In this document: positions 1 through 9,600 of the stretch, one piece after another
Layout: the number at the start of each line of letters is the position of its first letter
How positions within the stretch are numbered: the first letter of the stretch is position 1
Assembly: GCA_027578815.1 (NCBI GenBank)
Contig: JANBTH010000802.1
Coordinates: forward strand, 1 to 11,157
Source of the DNA: Coemansia sp. RSA 1804
Taxonomy: Eukaryota > Kickxellomycota > Kickxellomycetes > Kickxellales > Kickxellaceae
Reading direction: 5' to 3'
Length of the DNA stretch: 11,157 bases
The notes under the pieces: generated by a model
What the model saw: only the letters and a program-made list of their open reading frames with translations
What the model was told of the DNA's origin: nothing
Database searches by the model: none
Program-made: the position numbers and the translations under genes

Positions 1-1
1 C

Positions 2-1174
2 CAAATAGACGCGGAAAGAAACAGTCTTTCCAAGCGTCTGAGTTCTCTAGAGAGGGACAGCTGCGAGTATCAACAAAACATGGACGAGCTTGAAGAGCAA
101 GTCAAGGAGCTGAATCGCAGGCTATCTGCAAAGGATCAGGAGCTCCAAATGGCCACGAGTATGCTTACTACAGCTAAGCATGAGAGAGACGATCTTGCTG
201 GCAAGTGTGCTTCATTGGAGTCGAATATTAAACGTCTCGAAGAGAAGCAGTCATTGGTTGTTGATGTACAGAAGGATCCGCTTGATGCACCAGAAAGAAA
301 CACACAGAACCATCAACAATGTCAGGACAAAGCAGACAGAATGTACGCGGATGTTCGCGACCAGCTGCTGAAAATGCAGAGCCGAGAGCGTCTGCTTCTC
401 AGCACAAATCGGGCCCTTGAAGCCAGGCTTGGAGATGCACTACGTAAGCTTGCTGGTCCCGTTGAATCAATTGATATTCTAGCCGACCATCGACGCCACT
501 GGGACGCTCAGCTTGTCGAGGCAAGAAGCGAGGCAAAGACTGCCAAGGAGGATCTGATCTGCGCTGAACAGGGTTTGGAGAACGAAAGGCAAACCAATGA
601 ACGGCTGCGAATCAGGATCTTGGAGCTGGAATCCGCTGTAGGACTGGCAACCGTGACTCCTAGAAAGCGTAAGGCGGACTCCTACTCCAATCCCGAACCG
701 CTATCATCAACGGATATCGCTGAACCAATGCTGCTGGATGCGTTAGCTGCAACGAACACACCGTGCAGGAGCAATGGAGATGGAGCAGCCAGCGATAGAC
801 AAGAGTGCCAGCAGGCGATTGTCAGCGCCGGCGAGTTTGCACGGAATCGCAGACGTAAGCTGCATAAGCCGGATGACACAGATAGCGTCAGCGATGCTGG
901 TGCCGTCACTCCTATTATGTCGCGTGCAGCAGTGGATCGGAGACTATCGTCAGGACGCACGCCATACAGGTCCTTTACTGGGAAACCAGTGACTCCGCGC
1001 ATCCACTTGAACCATGGCCCAACGGTCTCCCCTCGCAGTGCATCAAAGATCTCGTCGGAGAGCCGGCTCAATGCTAGAAAGGGCACATTTGATATGAAGG
1101 AAAACATCTCTGGGCGCTATGTAAATAACTCGACTGGCGACAGGGGCCGAGCTCTTGAGCGCAGGCTACTGTAA
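2..1174 (+). CDS. Nuclear-type coiled-coil protein, 3' part (5' end outside window)
   Basis: The frame is open from base 2 to the TAA at 1172-1174, giving 390 residues. The ATG at 80 is internal to a continuous coiled coil (the 26 preceding codons keep the same heptad-like, charged pattern), so the true start lies left of the window. Residues about 1-85 and 110-215 are Glu/Lys/Arg/Leu-rich coiled coils separated by a Gln/Asp-rich break. The tail, from about residue 215, is probably disordered. It has basic patches (PRKRKAD; RNRRRKLHK) that look like nuclear localisation signals, six S/T-P sites of which three match the full CDK consensus (TPRK, TPCR, TPYR), and a KEN tripeptide at 1097-1105 near the C-terminus. 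I do not recognise the family. A mitotic spindle, kinetochore or chromatin protein, or the stalk and tail of a kinesin-like motor, are inferences from this architecture. No intron is evident in the part seen. It converges with the ofd1-type gene. Confidence 0.85.
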   Translation, partial: QIDAERNSLSKRLSSLERDSCEYQQNMDELEEQVKELNRRLSAKDQELQMATSMLTTAKHERDDLAGKCASLESNIKRLEEKQSLVVDVQKDPLDAPERNTQNHQQCQDKADRMYADVRDQLLKMQSRERLLLSTNRALEARLGDALRKLAGPVESIDILADHRRHWDAQLVEARSEAKTAKEDLICAEQGLENERQTNERLRIRILELESAVGLATVTPRKRKADSYSNPEPLSSTDIAEPMLLDALAATNTPCRSNGDGAASDRQECQQAIVSAGEFARNRRRKLHKPDDTDSVSDAGAVTPIMSRAAVDRRLSSGRTPYRSFTGKPVTPRIHLNHGPTVSPRSASKISSESRLNARKGTFDMKENISGRYVNNSTGDRGRALERRLL

Positions 1175-1196
1175 GAGGTTAAAAATAATCACATAC

Positions 1197-1202
1197 TTTA
1201 TT
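1197..1202 (-). terminator. Polyadenylation signal of the ofd1-type gene
   Basis: TTTATT on the plus strand is AATAAA on the minus strand, 34 nt past the TGA at 1239-1237. Cleavage 10-30 nt further would fall around 1167-1187, at or just inside the stop codon of the convergent coiled-coil gene. Confidence 0.55.
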
Positions 1203-1225
1203 GACATAAAAGGAAGGAAACCGAC

Positions 1226-1231
1226 AATAAA
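1226..1231 (+). terminator. Polyadenylation signal of the coiled-coil gene
   Basis: A perfect AATAAA lies 51 nt past the TAA at 1172-1174. Cleavage 10-30 nt downstream would place the mRNA end around 1241-1261, inside the last codons of the opposing gene. An A-rich stretch at 1180-1187 (AAAAATAA) is an alternative, weaker efficiency element. Confidence 0.55.
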
Positions 1232-1236
1232 CTTAT

Positions 1237-2952
1237 TCAGTCTTTAGCATCGCCATCTTCACACTGTTCTTCGGGCGACTCTACAAAAACCATCGCAATG
1301 TCCTGACGAACCGCCTTGGCCATATGGTTCACATATTTTACAAAGCGCAGAGTCCCCTCGTCACGCAGAACCAGAGAAAGCGAGTTAGATTCGGGGCTGA
1401 TCCGCAGCAGCTCATCCTTATCGGCAATGTAATGGGTGGATCCGCCCCACGACTCGTCCCACTGAACATCTGGCGCCTTCTCTTCCGGACGAGGCATAAG
1501 AGACAGCGTCACATCGACTCCAAAGGGCTCTACAACCTGGTCGTGTACAAGCGTGTAGTGGCCATGCTTGAATTGGCGTACTTCTTGGGACATGCTTGAA
1601 AACCTAAGCGAGGTCATGCCAGACAAGAAGCGAGCAAACACCGGCGACCGAAGGAAGGCCAGCAGTTCATAGAGTGTGGCAGCGTTGCCACTATCCACAT
1701 TGGCTCGGAGGTACTTTGAGACATGCGCAGGACCCAGCAATGCGGCGTCTGACCAGAACCCGTGGTTCATCTCGGCCACACATCTGCCAAAAATGTCTGG
1801 GCGTAGGAAGTCGCGAAGTTCCACGCTGCTCTCGTTCAGAAACGCTTCCTGAATGCGGTCCACGACCTTTGCACCTGCATAGTCCGCATTGATCCACTTT
1901 TTCAGCTCTGCGTAGTCCTCATCATGCAGCTCAGAAACGATGTCATCCGAATCCGCAAACTCAAGCATCCGAGGCAGTACAGAGTCTTGCAATGACAAGA
2001 CGCCGGCATCAGTATCCTTAGGCTCAGTGGACTCTGGCGTGGCGGGGCCATAGAACCACCCTGTCACGGACCATCTCTCACGATCCTGACTGCTGACTGT
2101 GACTTCTTCAACCGTGTGGTACGACGCATGGCCAGTAAGGAAGAATCCGATCGAGTTGAACCTGGGGACAATTCTAGCAACAATACGCGTGGGACACATG
2201 TCAGAGTCGCTCTCAAACAAACCCAACGAGCCTCCATCCGCCGTGGTCCAGTCTTCGTCAACAAGGTATATAATATAGGCAATCTTCCGGGTCAGCTTTC
2301 CACGTTGCACGTCGTCGTCGTGGCAGAGGAGATGGTTTCCCTTCTTGTATCTCTGGGCTGCAAGATCAAGATACCCTCGAGTAAGCCCAACCCCAGTGAT
2401 CCTTTCCATAAAGCTGACAAACTCTTCGCCTGCGAGGTAGTCGCGCAGCGCTTTTATGTGTGTGTTTCCATTGAGCGCAAGATCGTCAGTCTGGTAGAAC
2501 CAGTATAAGTCATTTAGACGCTCATGCCAGTTCAGTGCACCAAGCTCCTCTCGCAGCCCATATAGAAAGTCCTTTGGCAGAATATTATATAATCTTCCCG
2601 TGTGGAATGGGCTGACAACCACGATCCCTTCTCCGTTTTCTGTTGGAATCGAGACTGTCTCTGGTTGATCGTCTTTTTCGGAGGCTACAGCCTTGCATGT
2701 AAACGCCTTATAGAAGCTGTCAACAAACTTTGGATCCAAGTAATCCTGGTTCATCCTGACTGCTACGTTCCCCTGCGGCAGGCCATCCTTGTCTCTTGTC
2801 TTGGCTGTTTTTCTAGCGCTGTCGCCGTCTAGCCGTGTGCCGGTGCGCTTTTCCTTCGATTCTGCTACGTCCAAGTGCTTGCCTTTGCTGTCGTTACTAT
2901 TGCTGCCGCTACTACTAATACGACTGCAAGCGTCGTCCGTATCGAGGCTCAT
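1237..2952 (-). CDS. ofd1: 2-oxoglutarate/Fe(II) prolyl hydroxylase, Ofd1/Tpa1/OGFOD1 family
   Basis: This 571-residue protein is complete. In-frame TGA at 2970-2968 lies just upstream and fixes the ATG at 2952 as the first possible start; A at -3 is favourable. Residues 1-60 are a Ser/Lys/Asp-rich, probably disordered leader. About 110-302 is the catalytic double-stranded beta-helix: H211 and D213 (motif LLCHDDDV) and H279 (SYHTVEEV) form the iron triad, and R293 (RERWSVTGWFYG) is placed to bind 2-oxoglutarate. GGSLGLFES at 240-248 is a family signature. About 330-560 is the second, non-catalytic beta-helix (Ofd1_CTDD type), with HYTLVHD at 465-471 and WGGSTHYI at 502-509. Known relatives hydroxylate a proline of ribosomal protein uS12 (Rps23), and in fission yeast Ofd1 controls turnover of the SREBP factor Sre1N according to oxygen. 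Lengths of 515-644 residues in relatives match. The role here follows from family membership. The gene shares a divergent promoter with MED14. Confidence 0.95.
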   Translation of the reverse strand: MSLDTDDACSRISSSGSNSNDSKGKHLDVAESKEKRTGTRLDGDSARKTAKTRDKDGLPQGNVAVRMNQDYLDPKFVDSFYKAFTCKAVASEKDDQPETVSIPTENGEGIVVVSPFHTGRLYNILPKDFLYGLREELGALNWHERLNDLYWFYQTDDLALNGNTHIKALRDYLAGEEFVSFMERITGVGLTRGYLDLAAQRYKKGNHLLCHDDDVQRGKLTRKIAYIIYLVDEDWTTADGGSLGLFESDSDMCPTRIVARIVPRFNSIGFFLTGHASYHTVEEVTVSSQDRERWSVTGWFYGPATPESTEPKDTDAGVLSLQDSVLPRMLEFADSDDIVSELHDEDYAELKKWINADYAGAKVVDRIQEAFLNESSVELRDFLRPDIFGRCVAEMNHGFWSDAALLGPAHVSKYLRANVDSGNAATLYELLAFLRSPVFARFLSGMTSLRFSSMSQEVRQFKHGHYTLVHDQVVEPFGVDVTLSLMPRPEEKAPDVQWDESWGGSTHYIADKDELLRISPESNSLSLVLRDEGTLRFVKYVNHMAKAVRQDIAMVFVESPEEQCEDGDAKD

Positions 2953-3012
2953 TATGAATACGCCTTTTCAAAAAAACGAAATATTGATTTAAACTCTACA
3001 GATAAAGAAAGG

Positions 3013-3029
3013 ATATAAAAAAATTTTTA
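3013..3029 (-). promoter_or_regulatory. Core-promoter-like A5T7 element of ofd1
   Basis: On the minus strand this reads TAAAAATTTTTTTATAT, starting 77 nt and ending 61 nt upstream of the ofd1 ATG. It is followed by a pyrimidine-rich stretch (CCTTTCTTTATC) that could hold the transcription start. The leader between the element and the ATG contains no ATG. An identical 17-mer sits at 10748-10764 on the plus strand, upstream of another possible start. Function is inferred from position and recurrence. Confidence 0.45.
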
Positions 3030-3113
3030 TTCTGGCCAAAACAAACAAATCCACAAAATCCTTGTCGCAAGTTGAAAAAAAAGTGTGGCCCATTGAGGCT
3101 CAGCGCAGGCCAA

Positions 3114-3125
3114 CCAATCACGCGT
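3114..3125. promoter_or_regulatory. CCAATCA box abutting an ACGCGT (MCB-like) site
   Basis: CCAATCA (3114-3120) matches the HAP/NF-Y site, and ACGCGT (3120-3125) is the core bound by MBF-type Swi6/Mbp1 factors at G1/S genes; they share one base. The pair is about 162 bp upstream of the ofd1 ATG and 514-525 bp upstream of the MED14 ATG, so ofd1 is the more likely target. ACGCGT also occurs inside coding sequence in this window (near 2185 and 4075), so a chance match is possible. Confidence 0.35.
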
Positions 3126-3406
3126 CGCAATGGGCAGCAAGAAGCGCAATAGAATGTCCTGAAACGTCGTCTCTTTGCAAAAATAATAAAAAGAGGAAAA
3201 TGCAATGTTTTGGTGCTCGCCCTCTTTTTTTTATCTCTTTTTCATTAATAATTCAAATTATCCTATTTAATAGCTTTCATTTGCTAAAGGGAGATTTGTT
3301 CAATGTTAAAGCCAATTAATTTGCTTGCTGCCTTTCTCTTCACATATTACCAGTTATATCTCTATACTTTATCTATATTTCTGCATTTCATTTGAAAAGC
3401 GCGTAC

Positions 3407-3419
3407 TTTTTTTTTTTTT
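3407..3419 (+). promoter_or_regulatory. MED14: T13 tract and start-region of the MED14 promoter
   Basis: A run of 13 T is followed by ATCTCATTCAATAC, which resembles the sequence after the T7 at 10754-10760 (ATACTCTTCAATTC, with a few bases between). This suggests a T-tract followed by an initiator around TTCAAT, giving a MED14 leader of roughly 205-215 nt free of ATG. The assignment is inference from pattern only. Confidence 0.3.
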
Positions 3420-3638
3420 ATCTCATTCAATACTAGGAAGCGCCGTTTTATTGTGCTAGCAAAAGAAAAAAGGCGGCCCACATACAAGGTGTATTTCTGG
3501 GCCAGGAAGGAACCTTTTTCTACCAGACAAAAATCAACAGCACCGCCACAATTGTCTATATCCACAATATCATATATCCGAGCCCGTAGGCAAGAACACT
3601 CATTTCTCCTTTATTTTTGAGCAGTTTGCTAGCGACGG

Positions 3639-6600
3639 ATGTGGACAGCGATGCAGCGCGTTCCATTGCACTCGTCTTCCACATCAGACAGTGCTGGACG
3701 CACGCTGGTCCCCGGCACGCCGGTGCAGGCAGACACTAGCATGGAGCCCGAAGGCAACCAGAGCCGAAGCTCATTCCATAGCCAAAGTATGCGCGCAGAC
3801 AGCGGCAGCATAGAGAACGGCCAGCACTTTCCGATGCTGAACAATGCAAGCGGAGGTGGGCCAGGAGGAAACAACCACATCAGCAATAGCAATAGCAATA
3901 GCAACAACGGCGGCAGCGTCAATGGCCAGACTAATGGCTCTGGCGGAGATAAGGGCGGCAGTAACGGCGATAGCGTGAGCGATTCAGGCGATATCCAGTC
4001 AGAAGCAGACGATATACCGCAGGTCGATGTGCAGATGATTCCGCTGAGCGTGATAATCGGGCGGCTGGTTACCTACGCGTACACCGAGCTTGTGACGCTT
4101 GTTGACACGCTTCCCAGTCGGCACGAGGCTGACCGGCGCAACGACATTCTCAGATACACAGAGCACGTGTCAGATCTCCTCACAAAGCTCCTTGTGCTTG
4201 TTCGCTGGGCAAAGAATGCGCCACAGATCCAAAAGTGCCAAAACGTCATTGCTTATCTCGATTCGCAAAACAAGTTTTTCGAGTTTTCAGTTGACGCGAT
4301 CATGCACATCTTTATGTCGATGCCCAGCGTCCGTATGAGGAACTACGATGTCTCCAATGCTGTCGATGTGCTTACCACAGGCACCTACCTGCGGCTTCCA
4401 CTTGCCATGAAGCAGTCTGTTCCGCCGCCAAAGCTGTCCAAAAGGCAGATCCGCGACACTCTGCGCGCCATCAACGATATCATCCGCAGCAGGATCCTGC
4501 GTGGCGAGCCCATCCCGCCTGCGATGCGGCGGTACAAGATTGCACACGGCCGCATAGTGTTTACGGTGGCCAAGGAGTTCAAGGCCACGCTTACGCTTCT
4601 GCAATACGAGAACGCCATTCCATGGCATATTGTCAGCGTGCAAGTGCTGGTTGGCGGCGACAAGTCGCTTTCATCCGAACAGCAGATTACCGTAAACACG
4701 TGGCAGATTTTGGACAGGGCTCAGAGCATGCTGATTGAGGCTAGCACAGCACACGAGAAGACGCTCGCTGCCGAGTCGCAGGATAGCGGAACGTCCAACG
4801 GTGCTGGCGAAAGGATGCCGGATGCCCAGCCTCCCCAGCTTGCGCAGCTGTATGATTTCCTGCACCAGCAATGTCTTACTGTGCTACTCGAGTCGATTTT
4901 CAAGCAGTCTTCCGTTTTGCGTCGGACGCGGTGGGAGAACCTGTTGCAGGTTGAGATGAGTGCCAACCGATTGGTGCTCACATTAAAGTACTGGACATCG
5001 TCCCGTGCCGCATCCGCTGCATACTCTGGTTCTGCGATTGCACATGGCGGTGCTGTTGGCGGTGTTAGGTTCGACTCTATTGTGTTCCGCTTGGTGCCGC
5101 TTGCTGTTCCTCGTCCGATCCACGCATCGGCCTCCGACGGTCCAACAGCATTAGAGACATCGCCTGTCTACACTGACAGCCCAGAGAGTGGCGATTTTGT
5201 GCGCATCGAGCGGGATCGACGGAACCTGATACCAAAGCTCGGACTATGCGTTACCTGGTCTGCGTATTCAGGACTTGTGTCGCCCGGGGTTTGGTCGCGC
5301 ACCGTGTCGCAGGCAAGCGAGCTATCAGAGGATGGTAGCAACGATGAGGATGGCAGCCATGATTTTGCAGCGGATTCTGACGACTTCTCGCTTGTTGTCG
5401 ATCCAGAGCAAGTCAACGTTGAAAGGCTGCTTCGACAAGTCACTTGGCGTCATGCTTGCACCATACTAGAGTCGCTGCATGTGTCCATGTCAGCATCCAA
5501 GCTATTCAGCAAGGATGCGGTTGATCTGCACTTTGTGACGGCTTCGGGAGCAACGATCAAGACGCACGAGCTGACGAGAGAGGAGGCCAGTCTGGGCACA
5601 TCCATTCCTCGTCTGCGCGCGTGGTACAGAGAAACGGAGGGCGCTGTAGATATTACAGTCGATACCTTTACCGGCCGACTTGTTGTGCGTGCGTCGGAGG
5701 TTGTTGTGCCCAGCACTGCTCTTAGCGAATCGATGGTCGGACAGCTGGCGGAGCAGCTTAATCGCACGCCATGGCGGCTGGCGGAGCTTTTGGTTGACAT
5801 GCGGTCCAGTCTGGCGCTTGTTGATCTGGACTGTCTGTCATTCCGGTCGCTTGGACTGCGTGCGCAGAGTGTGCAGTCAACCGGATTCCCGAACCTACCT
5901 GGATTTGTTGTGCATTCTGGCATGGGCAAGTATTTTGATCTTACAGGTTCCACTGGGTCAACGGTTATGGGGTCGTGGTCGGGTGTGCCAGGAGTTGGTG
6001 TATCGTCGTCGTCGCCAAACATGGCTACTAATTTCCCTTTGCGTGTATCGCAGCAGGAGGCAGATGCACTTGTGCGCGAGGTTGCTGGTGTTGAGAATCC
6101 GTTGGGTCGGATTCGGTTCTACATGATCGAGGGAACCGATGGAGTTGAAGAGCATGTGGGTACCACTTCGCAGGGGAAAGGTGAGTGGTACATTATGGTA
6201 GCCATGACAGACAGGCTGCGGTTCCGTCTGGTGCTTCTGAATCCTCATCCCACGGATCGGCTTATGTTTGTTGTTGGACAGATTATCTCGCTTCAGGTGG
6301 ACCGTCTTTTCTACTCGGTGGCACGCAGACTTCTTGCAGAAAAGGGACTTGACTCGAGCATGTTTACTGCTGGTGCTCGTGCTTCTTTGCAGCCGAAGAG
6401 CGGGTCTGGGAATTGGTCCGATGACAACAGAGCTGCTGCAGAGGTGGCCGGCTCCACCGATGGCTCCGACGTTGATCTTTTGGCAGACGAACGTGAGATT
6501 ACCGAAAAGGTTGATGCAATGTTAACCGGACGCACAAGCATTACTCTGGACTATCTCAATGCGCTTGCTTCCGCATGCAGAGCACGTCTTGCTCTACGCC

Positions 6601-9600
6601 TCTTGCAAACACAGCTTACGCGGTGGAAGATACCGTACAGCTTCCGTCTGCCGTCGTTCTCTACCTCGCCTCATGGACATCGTGCGGCAGTGTCCAAGGA
6701 GCTGTCTGTGGTTGGGCTGGACAAGATGGGGCTCTATGAGCTGGATGAGCAGGTTCCTGTTCTGTACATTCCTGTCTTTGCACTGATGCGCGCATCGCCA
6801 ATCAACTGGAACGTGGCTAATCTGGGCGTACTCCCCGACGAGGCACGTCGTATGATCTCGATTCGAATCGCGTCGGATGAGCTGGATCCGTCGCTGCGGG
6901 CTGATCTGTCCTCGTCCACCCGCGTTGACCAGCATCGCCAGGCAGCGCTTGCAAAGGTTGCTGGCAAAGTATCTTCCTTTGCCGAGCGGCCGCGTGCGAC
7001 GTATGCGTCATTGTCAAACTCTGTGGCCCTGAATCATGCTGACTCTAATGGCGACGGATCCTCGTCGGGTGTGCACGCTACCAGACAGTCACTTATTGGG
7101 CGCCATGTGGTTCCATGCCAGGTCATTGCGTCGATCCCGATTGCGCTGGACAATCTTCCGGATCCCGTTGCTCGGGCGTACTCTGATGCGGTGTACTTTG
7201 GCACCCATGCGGCATCGGATGGCGGGTACCATCTTTCTGAAACAGACAGCAGAAACAGCGGGTGTAAGACTGGTGGCAGTGCCAGCAAGCGCGGTCCATT
7301 CCGAAACAAGGGCGGGTATAGCAAGGTTGTGCTGGTGTATAAGCAGATGAGTCGAGCAGTGCAGTGTCTTATTAGAGATTGGTCTGAGCATCATCTGATG
7401 ACACACATTGCGCGCAACATGTACTCGTGGGAGCAGCCGCCAATGCGACGGGTGATTGCCACAACCACGGCGTACTATCCATTCAACTCCGGGCCGTACA
7501 CGGGTGCCGTTGCCAATATGCTTGGGTCGTGGCGTGGCCACCAATCGACGGAGATAGTCATCCAGTGTATAAGCTCGTGGTTCTTGTCGATATCCTGCCG
7601 TGTGCCGTATCCGTTTGCCAACGAGGATTCCGACAGATCGATGTATCCGCCCGGATACGCTGATTCTGGAGGGAACGATCTGTCGTTCCATCTGACGCTT
7701 GCTAACGTTGACCCGAAGACCAACAAGATTCTGCGTATCGCATCGACATGGCCCTGGGCGGCCACCCACACTAGTCGCCAGGATCAGGATGTTTCCGATC
7801 TGGACTTTGCACACGCCGAACATGAAGGTGGCGGAGGCGCCGGGTATAACCAGTCTAGGCGCGCTGCGCGGTCTGTTGGGTTTGAGGTTTCTACTAGTCT
7901 GTCTCGCTGGCTACACAAACTGCAGGCAAGACTTAATCTGACAGGCAGTCCGTTGCCGGTACTGTCGATGATCCTGCACCTTATGCCAGTCAACTATATT
8001 ATTGACGCAATCTCATCGCAAGTCAACATACGCTCGTTGTCTCCTTCGCTTCACTTTGACTCTCGCGACACGCTCATTCGGTACCAGCTTAGGAACCTGC
8101 TGACGGGCAATAATAGCGTGGACCAAGGGGGTGTGAATAAGGCTGAGGCCAAAATCGAGAAACATGGCAAAGAAAGCAGTGAAACCACGGGGCCCGCCAG
8201 TGCTGATGAGGGTAAAGACGATAACGATGACGAAAAGTCGTATATTTTCCTGCAAAAGATCATGTCCCAGTCAAAGGGGCTGGAAAATGCGTTCAAATCC
8301 GTCAAGGGATTGTACATTATGCACATGTACACATCGGCCGACAACATCCGCCTCGTATTCAACTCACGCTACGTCGTTGATCTGCGACTGGTCAGCAGCG
8401 AGATGTTCCAGATCAGCGATGCTGTTGGTGCAGCACAGCTGTTGTCGAGGCAGACTATTCCCGTGTATGGGCGCGGATCGGCAATGGCGCCTGCACCGCT
8501 GGTTACAGCCGGCACTGAACCGATTCCGCTTTTTGCAGAGTGGATGGAGGCCGTGGCGCGCAAGATGAGGTTCGAGTGGGGAGCGCTGGAGCGACACGTG
8601 TCTTCGATTCTTGGGGAGGATATGTGGCAGCACTTGGCAGACGATGCTAACGAAAAAGGTGGCTCTTCGTCGTCATCTTCTATGCTGGACAAGCATGAGA
8701 GGATAAAGTTCTTGCAGCGCGGGCTTTTCCGCTTGCGACCCGAGGCCACAAAGGCCGAACGAATGATGTTCCGAGTGCGGCAGATATCGCAGAAACAGAG
8801 CTCGTCAAAGTCGCCGGTCTTCGTGCCTATGCCGCCATCGGCCCTGATGTGCTCCAAGCTGCAGCTGGTGGTTGTGCTGCGGTCGCTTATGGAGTGGCTG
8901 GTGCGTTCGGTGCATGTCCAGGATCAGCTCGGGATGGCGATATCGCGGACGCAGGAGATCATTGACGAAAGCATGGCGGCCCCCGGTTCCGAGTGGAAGC
9001 CTGTGGATGGGCAGCAGGCGCTTGTGGCAAGAACAAAGGAGCCGCTGTTTGGCGTGAAGGAGAAGCTTGTTGTCAACAGCAACGGCAACGCCAGTAGCGC
9101 CGAGACCAAGCGGGTGATGATCGTCGGGTTCACTGGCGCAAAGGAGTCTGTGCGCTGCGAGTTTCTGATGCGGGCGACTGTGAAGGGCGATGACACCGAT
9201 AGCGTGAATACGTCGGATGAAGAGTCCCAGCGAGTCGCGCACTCTTCTGCGCCGATGGATGTCGATAGCGGCAGCGGTGAGCTGGCAGACGCAGTGGCCG
9301 GCGATGACGTTGGTGGCGACGAGGATATGAGCGCCGGTATAATGGCGCTGTCGTGCGAGCTGTTTAGCATCCCGTCGAGTATAATGCATGTTGATCTAGA
9401 TGTGCGCATCGTTCCGATGAACCGGCCGCCGAATGGCATCACCGACGCAGCAGCAGCGTTCCTGGTGGAAGCATTCAAGACGCAGACGACGTCGTTTCGC
9501 CAGCGGGCCGGCGTGCTTGTGCGCATTCTTGCGCTGCCGCCACAGCTTGTCATGGATGTTGTTGACATTGCAAAGAAACTCGATGGCAAGGTCGTCGTGA

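Larger units (their letters stand above)
2953..3638. promoter_or_regulatory. Divergent promoter region between ofd1 and MED14
   Basis: These 686 bp are AT-rich, with no credible coding region; the short open stretches here are low-complexity. The region must contain both promoters. It has long dA:dT tracts (A8 at 3075-3082, T8 near 3225-3232, T13 at 3407-3419) of the kind that exclude nucleosomes in fungi, a CCAAT-ACGCGT composite at 3114-3125, and a second CCAAT at 3312-3316. The ofd1 side has an A/T core element at 3013-3029. On the MED14 side, no ATG occurs on the plus strand from 3306 to 3638, as expected if much of this is the MED14 leader. No RNA gene was recognised. Confidence 0.7.

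Noticed and set aside
682..1107. 141-codon minus-strand open frame opposite the coiled-coil gene
   Set aside because: Antisense shadow with no conserved motif. The plus frame is clearly coding by its coiled-coil pattern.
6181..6186. GTGAGT, a perfect-looking 5' splice site inside MED14
   Set aside because: The frame continues through it as GEWYIMVAM, matching the surrounding protein, with no stop or composition shift to suggest an intron.
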